64,000 nt of DNA, taken from contig NC_031769.1 in NCBI RefSeq assembly GCF_001522545.3, positions 16,776,577 through 16,840,576 of the forward strand. The letters are read 5' to 3'. Position 1 is the first letter of the stretch. Every line of letters starts with the position of its first letter. The notes below the pieces were generated by a model. The model was not told where the DNA came from, did no database searches, and saw nothing but the letters and a program-made list of their open reading frames with translations. The translations under genes were made by a program, and so were the position numbers. This document shows positions 54,308 to 64,000 of the stretch, in pieces. The DNA comes from Parus major (taxonomy: Eukaryota; Chordata; Aves; Passeriformes; Paridae).

Positions 54308-55512
54308 AGCGGTAACATCCACACCTGGATATTTCTGTGAAGCAGAAATTTGACTACAGTCCCACAAGCATCTCCCAGAAAAGCAATTCAACTGACTTGT
54401 ATGTCTTTCAACTCAGTATAATAAGGGCTTTACTCTAGAGATGCTAATGAATATTTACAGAAGTGAGAGCTCTTATCTAAAATGTGAAACATAGGACTTT
54501 AACATTTACTACCTTTATTAAGTATTAAAATTACCACCTAAGATGCCTTTTGACTAATACCTTGTATGCCTCAGGTCTCATTGTGAACACATCTTTTCTT
54601 TGCTCAGTCCTTCATTCCACTTACTGCAATTTATGTACTTCATGGTGTTGCACAAGATAGTTTAAAAGTGCCATTCTGTGCATGAAGATTATTTAACAAG
54701 ATTTTATTGACTTCATCATGCCTCTAGCCTTGGTCAGATATGTTGCTAACAAATTGAAAGCATTATTTTGATTTAATTCCACAGTTCAAGTTGTGTTGTG
54801 AAGTTCTGTGTTGTGTTGCAGTTCATTACTCACTCTTCTGAACGAAGTTTTAGCTCTCAGAATGTGCTGAATTACAGTGCAGGTCAAAATGAACCTTTGC
54901 AAGACACTGTTGACCCAAAATTGGAATATATCATGGTTCTGGTATGTCATGTAGCCATAGATCTGACGTGTTTAATGTGCTGAATTTTAATCAAGACAAA
55001 CCAATGCCAGGCAGGTTTGAATTTCTGCATGGTATCCCCTTCTTCTCTATGACATAAACAGTGTTCTCCTGAGCTTATATTCTTAACTAAACCTCATTAA
55101 GCACAAAAGTTTAATTTTAGTCAGACAATTATTCAGTTATGATTGATTTTTTTAACTCTCTAAGTTGAGATTTCTTGTAACTATCTGTCATCTTCACGAA
55201 TACAGATCTGACTATGCTGAAGAAGACCTGTATAGAAATAAAAGAAGAAATGTATAGGACAACCCAGAAAATCAGTTAATGCATGAGTGCTGTAGATCCT
55301 AGACTCCTTTCTTTATAGATCATGTTTGAAGAAGTTTGTGAATTTTGGGTACTGTATTAGCTGTGAAAAATTTAATTCTGTATTGAATATAAGTGTTCTT
55401 AACAACTTTTTGAGGGAAACCAGTGCCAAGTAAGTAGCTGTGTATCAGCAGCTTTGCTCTGAGCTGTGAGAGGCAGATTGTTACTAGCTGCAGATTCCTA
55501 TAAACTAATAAA
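54308..55512 (+). other. PRTFDC1: PRTFDC1 3' UTR region (extent uncertain)
   Basis: Non-coding sequence after the stop. Possible poly(A) hexamers are ATTAAA at 54524-54529, AATAAA at 55237-55242 and AATAAA at 55507-55512. Without transcript data the true end cannot be fixed. No repeat recognised. Confidence 0.5.
55237..55242 (+). terminator. PRTFDC1: Candidate PRTFDC1 poly(A) signal AATAAA
   Basis: First canonical AATAAA after the stop codon (930 bp downstream). Weaker (54524) and later (55507) alternatives exist. Confidence 0.35.
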
Positions 55513-58500
55513 GAAACATTAAGAATACTTGTTACATTGCAGAGTTGTTTGTTTTCCCACTTCAGCATGTTTTGCATATCCCATAAAAGTTTTTAAAAAA
55601 TATGCATTTACCTGGTAATCTAAACATACCATAATAATGTATTCTGTAGCTGATAAGCTATTGTTATTTGGATAAAATCCACGATGTTAAGGGAATGAAA
55701 AAGATCAAAGAACTATGATGATTGCTAGAGAAATGCCTTAGCTCATCTCTACGCCTTTAACTTCTATTTTCTGTTGAAAATCTTTCCCTCAGAGTAAATT
55801 TCTTCTGTTTTAGAGAATAATGCATACTCTTACAGACCCTGGAAGAAGCTGCTGAAGAATTTCATCTCATTTTGTTTGATGAGAGTGGTAAAGTTTTCTT
55901 AATGCTTCTGACTGCTATGGGTTTACTAGTAATGACACATTGTATAGACTGACATGCTTAGACTTAGGCTTAGTCCAGGACATCCATTAGGTTATTTCTT
56001 TATTTTCATCTCTTCTTAAAAAATTACAGTCCAATTCACCTTGCTACCATTACCAGCTTTCAGCAATAACAATAAAAATGTAGCAAGTTAGTGTAAAATT
56101 ACTGTGAGAATATGAAGTACTGTAGACACATCATTCAGGCAGTATTAAAATTGTTTAATTGGAAGACTCAGATTATTAAAATTTACATACTTAAAAGACC
56201 AGATTTCTAGAAAATATGAGAACTGGAATGTTTCTTAAAATTCCATTTCCTCCTGGTATCATATTTTTAACATTGTGAAAAAGGACCATACACATTATAC
56301 TAGTGAATTTGCATGTGGAATTATTCTGTGAATAAGATGGATGTTCTCTTCTAATGTCATATTTAAATTTTGTATCTATATGTATCTGAGCATCTCCAGA
56401 TGTCTCAGTTGCCATCCACATTACTCTTTCCTTGAAGCACTTCCAGCTGAAAAAATTAGCTTTCAATTGCATTAAGAATCAGACTCCAAAATACCATTAC
56501 TGTAACTGAGGGAACAGGTAATCATGGATGTGTGACTAATTAATATTTGGCTTAGTCTCTTTGGTGAGCTTAGAGAATTTATTGTCTTTTGGTAATATTT
56601 ATTGCATTTTGGTAGTATCATTGATTCCACTCCTTTAACTAAAAGGCTATGAAATATTTTTTCGGTTGTGGTTGCACACTATGACCCATAAAGCTAAGTC
56701 TGGGTTCTTTTAATCAGTTTAGCAATATCTGTTACTTAAGAGGAGAAGATCTTCTTTAAAATCCATTATTTTCCTTGGACATTGTGTTATGGGCAGGCTT
56801 CCATTTTTACCTCAATTTTTCTTATTGTGCACTTAGCACCAGCATTTTTTCCCTGCCTCTTGAATATAAATTAGCATGGACAGTAATTTTGTTTAAAGTG
56901 ATGTAAATACTTACCAGCCATCAGATTTTAGAGTTTATTCAGTCCATTTATCTCTGATCCCAAAATATCCAGAGGTGATTTTCTGGAGAGAAGGTCAAAC
57001 TAGGAAGAATAATTCCTGCACCTTGGTTAACTAAATATACATTAGGAATTCATGTTGCAAACCATAGATATGGTCTGAATATCTATTTATTTCTGCCTAA
57101 AAAATAGAATTTAAATAGTCTAAAAGGTCTGCAGTTAAGATTTTTTTTAACTGAATCAGCTGCTGCACTCTTCTAGTTAAGCTTAACAAATAGGAAATAG
57201 TCTGTTTAGTTTAAATAGTATATTTAGGAAATAATCTAGTTGATTGATTGATTGCTATTAGTGATATATTTCTTGACTGTGTCATGTTAATCCTTGAAGT
57301 GTTACTAATAAATTTTTATAATGCAAAATTCCAACATTTCCCCCCAAAATACAATATGTATGTGATACTCAGCTGCAGAACAGTTTCTGATCTGTGAAAG
57401 TGTCAAATCATCATATTTTACACACAGTAAAATGCTTAACTTTTAGATGTACTTGGATCATAAGTTATTATTATTGATCTACAGAAGAATAAGATTTATT
57501 TAAATAAAAAAAATGTTAATTCTAAATTTTAATATTTCTTTATACTGAAGAAGATAAAGGCTGAATCAGCTTCTCTGTGCATTTTGATTTTCTCAGATAA
57601 TCTGGCAGTGAAAACCCCTATTGTAATCAAATTTGTTACACATGCAAACTGTGATTGATTCTAGCTACCTTGAAAACTTTAATTTTCAGTTTCAGTCAAA
57701 AATGAGTCTCAAAAGAAAACCATTACAGGGTTGCACAGCAAGAGACAGAAAGGTTCCTTGCCCTTTTGTAAAACCATCATATTTCAGGATGCTTTGTCCT
57801 TCTTTACCTTTTAAATGTTTTCTGAAACCTCTCATAGTCTAAATATAAAGATCTGAGATGAATGCGGTATCTCAGTGTACTGGGAAAGGTATCCTAAATT
57901 CTTCTCCTTAAATTGGAGGGAGAAATGTAGATACATAAATTAATGTAGGTGTGTGTTATCTCAGTTCAGTCTTCTAAAAGTTAGCTCTGGCTGCACCCTC
58001 CACATGACTGAGGTGTCTGAGCCAGCCTCCTCCTGTGCTTGTCTCAGTGCCCCCATTTGAAACCTCTTAAGTGAGAGAAGCAGGATGTCAGGTGCTTTTG
58101 CCATCCTTTCAAAACATTTGAAATACAGTGGAGGGAAAATAAAAGCTTGTATCCTAATTTCATACACTTCTCACAGTTACTTTTTTAATGCCTTCCTCTG
58201 GGAAGGCAGCCTTGTACAGCTATCCCAGTACCTGGCTGAAATGTTTGTACCATTAGGGAATGACTGCTGTGCTTGCCAGGGATATTCAGAGCAGTGACAG
58301 CACCACAGCAACACTTGGACAGATAGAAAAGTTTGGTCACAAGCCATAAACTATACTGTAAGATTATTTTGTAGTGTTAAAAGGATAATTACTTGTGAAG
58401 ATACAACAGTATTATGCACTTATAAATAATCAGAAGGGAGAGAAGGCAATACAGACTGAGGAAGGCTTGTCCTTTATTTTGCAGAAAACACACTAATTTT

Positions 58501-61500
58501 TTTCTAAGGGAAAAAAGGAGACATCAGTTCTGGGTGAGGCTCCATAAGCCCTTTGAAGGCTGTCAGCTGTAGTTTGGATGCTTGTGCTGTTACGCAGAAC
58601 TGGCTGACCCTGCCTTCCTTTCTGTGCATAAACCAGTGCTTGGTTTCTTTGTACCTTCACATGAACACATGCGTATCCGCAGCTGAACTTTTCACTGCTG
58701 CCAGCAGTTGTTTTGGAACACCAAGGGGTTTCCAAATCCAGAAATTTAGACTCAATTAGTTAAATACTTGCTGTCAAGCCTTGTTCCTTCTGCTGCTGCA
58801 TGGAGCAATGAACTACTGACAAACTATTGGAGTCTGCAGTACGGAGATTTATGTCTAATACTAAGTTTTGGATACTGTTCAGAGGATGACCTTTAGTTTG
58901 TTTCAGGAGTGGCATGAAAATTTTCCTCTGTTTTTCCATAGAAGAAAGAGACAAAAATTACTTGCACTGTAGTTCTATTAGTCTGTCTTCAGCCTGCATG
59001 ATTGGGCCTCTGATAATGGTAAGAAAGTGTTGTTTCTAAGCATGACACAAAATTTCATTGAATTAACTCATTGCTGCATGTGCTCAAAAACCCATTGTTC
59101 CTACTGTTAGTAGAGTTTAGTACATTTATCAGTGCTGTTAAGTCATGAGGTTACACAAGGGACAGCTATTGCTGGGAGACAGACATATGTTATGCCTTCA
59201 TAGCTATTGAATTTGCATAGAAAAACATTGGAATTTAGCTAGGATGTTTTGGAAACAGTGCCAGAAAACAGAGTTATCTTGAAGTGCCTTTTCTCAGCAA
59301 TCTTCCATTTTCCTAAACTTCTAGAAGTATTAATCTCTTTTCTTCAGATTTCTTATCTCCAGTTACAGATTGGTTTTGTACTCTATTCGATCACAATGTC
59401 TTTTAACCAAGTCCTTGCCAGTCCTGTAGTTTTTAAGGACATTCACAAATGCTTGTTATTTACCAGGAAACTTCAGCCCTTTTTCTGAAACACTCAAAAG
59501 CAGGTTTTCATAGGTGCTTATGCATCCAAGAAAATTTTATGGGATTTCACCTGCTTGGGTAGGTGCCTAGGTGCATCCTTCAGTGACCATGTACCTTTGA
59601 AAATATGTTTCTTGCCTATCTGGATAGACTGGGAAAATATGCAGTAACATAACTTGGAATGAAAACAGGAGGATATCACAACAAAAAGAAGAGGCAAACA
59701 CAATCGTGTCATTCTTTCATGTGGGCATGAATATTTCTTTGTCTTTCTGAATCATGCAAGTGTTTAATTGATTTATTTGTTTGGGTTTTCATGAGAATTA
59801 TTGTAGTAGTGTTTCTGCTCTTTCTTAGGAAATTTGGAATGCAGTGAGAGTGCTCAAAATTTAGCTTTTGGAAATAATAACTCAGCATAAACATTAGCAC
59901 AAAGAGACAGAAAACAGATCAGCTACAAAGGAATATTCAACAACAGTGGCAAAAGAGTCAAGGAGAGTAAAAAATGAAGTGTCATAAAAAAAATGTAAGC
60001 CACAGAGTACTAACTGGAATGGATCCACCAGTGGGTGTACAGGCAAGATATTAAAATTGGTTAAATATGACCTGCTGAATGAGTGTGGAGAAGGGAGCTT
60101 TCTGCTGAGAGCCAGTTTGGTCCTGGGCCCATTTGTGCCATATGGGAAAGAAAACCATAATAAACTGAATTTGTTTATCTTCCTTCAGAAGCATTTCACA
60201 TAATAACATTATGCTATTAACTGTCTTCAAGCATTTAACTACAACCACCCAACTGAAGCTTCCAGCAGTATTTTGCCTAAGCTGTAGACAAGACAATCTC
60301 AGCCCTGTAAAGTCAATCTCAATCTCTGTTTTAAATTTAGTAAAGTAGTAGACACTGATATTACTCCATCTGTATAGATTCCAGTGTTGTTCCTCACAGC
60401 CTCTCTGTCCTATTTTCTGAGATTTTAAGGTCTTTCCATCTCCAGCTTTACTCCTATTCCTTACATCTTAATTTATCCCAATTCCTCTTAGCTTATAAAC
60501 CAATTTACAAGATCAGCAGGTGCTGGGAGAGAGGTAAAGAATGCAGACAAACACTGCTGAGTTTGCAATATTAAGAGAAAACAAAACCGAAAAAGTGCTG
60601 AAATACTCTGCTGAGTGGCAGTCATTGGTCTTTCATAAAAGATTTTAAGAAAAGTAGCAAATATTTAACTTTAGGGGGGGAAAAAAAATATCTCTGCTTT
60701 GTATCCAGTGGAGGTGACTGGCTTGCAAGATTTTGTGCCACCGCCACTGTCCAGTGTGGTTTCATTTGTTTCCAGAGCTTAGGCAGCAGCTGGGGCTGGA
60801 GGAGGAATCCATCCACTGTGACACAAATCAGCACAACAAACATCCTCCTTTGCTGCAGCTTTTCTAGCTCCAGTACTCAGATAAAGACAGAATAGGATTT
60901 ATCCTGCTCAGGTCTGGCACACTGTTGAGTCTGTCAGGCTTCAGCCATATCTCACAGCAGTCTAGCCAAAATATGCCTCAAAGTATTTTAATATTTTCCC
61001 CACACAAGCTGGAGTCCAAAGCTAGCAAGTGTTTTCCTGATTATGGTCCATTTATTTATAGAAAAAGAGTCAAACATAAAAACTCATTTCCTATGCAGAA
61101 GCAAAGAAGCAAGTCAAGGCACATCATGGCACTGCCCCAGGCAGATCTGAAGTCTTTGGTTGGGAACAGTTTTACCATGGTTATTTTCCGTCCCCTAAAC
61201 TGTGTTTAGACTGTCTCAACTTCAGCAGTCTCTGAGACATGTAAATTATTTTATGCAGAAGGATGATTTTTGTGAAGCCAAAATAGGTTGTGAAAACTGT
61301 TTGTAAAGCAACTCAGGAAGGAGTGCCTGCTCTCTGCGTTTGAATGGCTCCACACACACAAGCCCTGTTCCTACAGAGGAACACAGACCAAGTGACCGTC
61401 ATTGCTCACACACCCCAAGTTAAGCCCCTACGGAGTCTGAGCAAGATTGCACCAACAGATATTTGTTAGTATAGGTGTACACATGAACATAGTATCATTT

Positions 61501-63637
61501 TCAGTGTGGATGTTATTCCAGACAGTCCTTTTGCCTCCTTTAATATAATGGCATTGGCATAAAATTAGGAATGGCAGTACTACTGTTAACTACAAGAATG
61601 TAATTTTTGGGACCAAAATTGAATGCATCAGGAAATATGATGGGAAAGCAGCCATGCAGTTTGAAGTAAGGATCACCACTGGTTAATTCACCAATGTTTG
61701 CTGGAATTTTCTGCTGTTGAGGTAAATCTTCCTTACCTGAGGAGACAAAGGCTCATCGTAGTTCTTCTCAGCCTTTATTAGACAGACTTTCCAAATCCAT
61801 AATAATTCACAAGGCCCATTTCTAGTAAAGCAAAAAGAGTAGAATATAAACTCTTGTTTATGAATCATAACAATCATCACAGCTGCTTTGTTCTCCTCTG
61901 AAGTTCACCTGCCCATGAATTCCAAGGTTTTCTCCCTTGAGGTTCCTCAAGACCAACCTGGCCTGCCTAAAGCCACAGTTTCATCCACAGCCATTATCCT
62001 GACAGAGCAGCCAGAACCTTTGTGTCTTCTACCTTAATTTGCTAAGAGAAACCCTCTCCCAGCCAAAGCACTAAACTATGTAAAACTATTATCAGTTACG
62101 TAGCACAGGAGTGGCCACAAAGTACTGGGTATCAGCACAGCCTATGGAGCAACAGGTTTGGGTTGAACTGGAATGGGGATAGTGACATTTTACCCAGCCA
62201 TTTTTGGGAGGGCTGGGCTGGGAGGATGAGAAGGACAACCACAGTCTGGTTTATTCAGCAGCCAGAGCAGCTGGTCAGAAGCACAGTGCTCTCTCAGGGC
62301 TCAGAGCCTCTCGTGGCAGCTCCCACGTCAAGTCTCAAGTCCAGCACCCTGCTGAGATCTGGTATTTTCCAAGCCCAGCTCCCAGTGTTAGAGCAGATGG
62401 GATCACTGTTTAAAACTGTAAAGGTGTAGGAGTTAGCTTTTCACCAAGAACAAGCTCTAAATTAAAAAATGTCATCACACTACCTTTATAAACATCACTG
62501 CCCTTGTCCTGAGGTTTTGTGCTGATCTCCTTGGTTGATGCTGCTACCTTGGTTCAGCTTCTTTCCAGAACCAGTTTTTCTCACCCTCCACTGGCTTTCA
62601 CTCTTGCCTGAGACCGCTTCATAAATGTGAGTTTTACAGCTCAAAATTACCATTCCTGACCTGCTACTCCCTCCCAGCCTCCCAGCCTCCTAGCCTGTAG
62701 TTGGCTACAACTGAGATAATAGGGTGAGTGGGAAAGAGTTATTCTGAAAATCAACAAAGTAGGTGATTTCCATGTTTAGGTTTAATCAAAATTATAGTAC
62801 CAAGATACACAAAACACCTAAGGCACCAAGGCCTAGCTGATGTTCTCTGCTGCTGTTGAAATAAGCTGCTGCCTTTGCTCCTTCAAACAATTTTGATATA
62901 TAGGAAAATGTAGTGTCCTAGTAGGTAAAACTGTAGTTATCATAAAAACTGAGAGCTAATAGATAAAGATCTGTCACCTTGTAAATAATTATTTAAGAAT
63001 TTAGAGCTTGGAGAGATTTTGGCTTTTTAAAAATTTTCTTCTTCTTTGACACACTTTGCATAAGTCCCTCATCAGGTTATTTTCAAGAGTCTTCTAATTA
63101 GTCATTCCAGGAAAAAAAAATAATTTTGATTTATTCTTTTGTCTATATGTTCACCTAAGATGAAAAATCTTGGGAAGTTGCCATCACTCTTCTGAGTAAA
63201 TTCACATCAAATTTGCTCTAAAAGTTAGTTTAAAAAGGCAATTAAGTATTCAGGTGTCACTATTTGCACTAGTTGCTTTCTGAAGGACAAAAATAGTTCT
63301 TATTTATGTATAATGTTCCTATAATAATAGTTGTTATAGAAATGTGGACATAGAAAAACAGCTCAAAGTAAAAATCAGTCATTTCTGTCCCTGTTTTGAT
63401 AGTCTCAGCTAAAAGGAATTTTTCTCATATTCTCAGTAATTTTCCAGAATTCTACCAGAATTTCTGTGTTCAGTGTTTTAGGTCAGTAAATTTAAGTCAC
63501 AGAATTGCTGCCTCATTGCATATCAACTGTGCTTCATTAGCTCTACTTTACTGACCTCAGAATTTTCAGTTAAGGGAACCCTCGCAAGTCTGGTTTTAAT
63601 GTAGGATTCTCACTTTCCCTCTTCCAACAAGTATATT
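55513..63637. other. 3' flanking intergenic DNA
   Basis: About 8 kb of AT-rich sequence downstream of PRTFDC1. I recognise no exon, RNA gene, CpG island or clear repeat. In mammals the next gene on the same strand is ARHGAP21; its 5' end is not visible here and presumably lies to the right. Slightly GC-richer patches (about 58480-58740, 60700-60860, 61880-62420) have short open frames only. Confidence 0.55.
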
Positions 63638-64000
63638 TCAAAGGTGGCAGTGCAGATTGCTCATCCAAATTAACTTTCTTGTTGCCCTCCCTCGTGCTTT
63701 CCACAGCAGGTCAATGTCTCCCAATACATCTCGCGTATGTTCACAGTGGGTCACATTTAAGTTCTGAGTTATCTCAGCAACTATGGAATTATTTCCTCTT
63801 GCTCCAGTGACATTTTATGGCATAATAAGGCAGCCTTGAAGTGAGACCAACTGTCTTTAGAGAAATATCCTTCATCATTTCAGCCCTTCCGGCCATGACA
63901 ATAGCACAGAATATATGCTCTTCGGAGCTAGTATATAGGATCATCGGAGCTCCTGGCGCAGATTTTTGTGGCAATGCTAGAGATTGCTGACCTGCCTTTC
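63638..64000 (-). other. Unidentified minus-strand coding-like segment at window edge
   Basis: On the minus strand, one frame is open from the window edge down to a TAA at 63789-63791 (about 70 codons). An overlapping frame one step away is then open for about 57 codons to a TGA at 63638-63640. Both have protein-like composition (e.g. APMILYTSSEEHIFCAIV in the first, HTRDVLGDIDLLWKARG in the second), and the region keeps several CpGs unlike its surroundings. A single frameshift between them would fit a decaying gene copy or retroelement. I do not recognise the family, and chance is possible. Confidence 0.3.

Overview
This is a stretch of vertebrate nuclear DNA, most likely from a bird. Genes are split into short exons with GT-AG introns, the DNA is AT-rich, and the recognisable interspersed repeats are CR1 LINEs. 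One of these ends in the two tandem ATTCTGTG-type octamers typical of avian CR1 3' ends. I cannot name the species. Two neighbouring genes, both on the + strand, are recognisable: the last two coding exons of ENKUR (378-524 and 3994-4167) and a complete nine-exon PRTFDC1 (coding 13170-54307). The same order and relative orientation are known from human 10p12, so this looks like conserved synteny.

Layout. 1-4167 holds the 3' end of ENKUR, with a candidate poly(A) signal at 4354. 4360-12899 is intergenic, with one weak CR1 remnant. 12900-13650 is a CpG island that contains the PRTFDC1 promoter region and coding exon 1. 13215-54259 holds exons 2-9 and eight introns of 3370, 2053, 16535, 14265, 1417, 413, 1784 and 626 bp. 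The coding exon sizes (45, 107, 184, 66, 18, 83, 47, 77 and 48 bp) follow the classical HPRT gene structure, including an 18-nt microexon. 54308-64000 is 3' UTR and flanking DNA. It has no recognised gene, apart from a coding-looking but frame-broken minus-strand segment at the right edge.

The predicted PRTFDC1 protein has 224 residues. It keeps the HPRT fold motifs, but it has Gly in place of the HPRT catalytic Asp in the PRPP loop, the hallmark that separates PRTFDC1 from HPRT1. ENKUR (a ciliary/sperm axoneme protein) and PRTFDC1 (a purine-phosphoribosyltransferase-like protein) have no obvious functional link; they are simply neighbours.

Repeats: three clear CR1 fragments in the PRTFDC1 introns (all in the gene's sense direction), one older CR1-like fragment, an 83-bp perfect ATT-type microsatellite, a TA/TG microsatellite, and a candidate minus-strand retroviral-type LTR at 40730-40910. 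The most interesting non-standard signals are a possible 23-nt frame-shifting cassette exon in intron 7, the LTR-like unit with its adjacent minus-strand reading frame, and the edge segment. I found no sign of a previously undescribed system.
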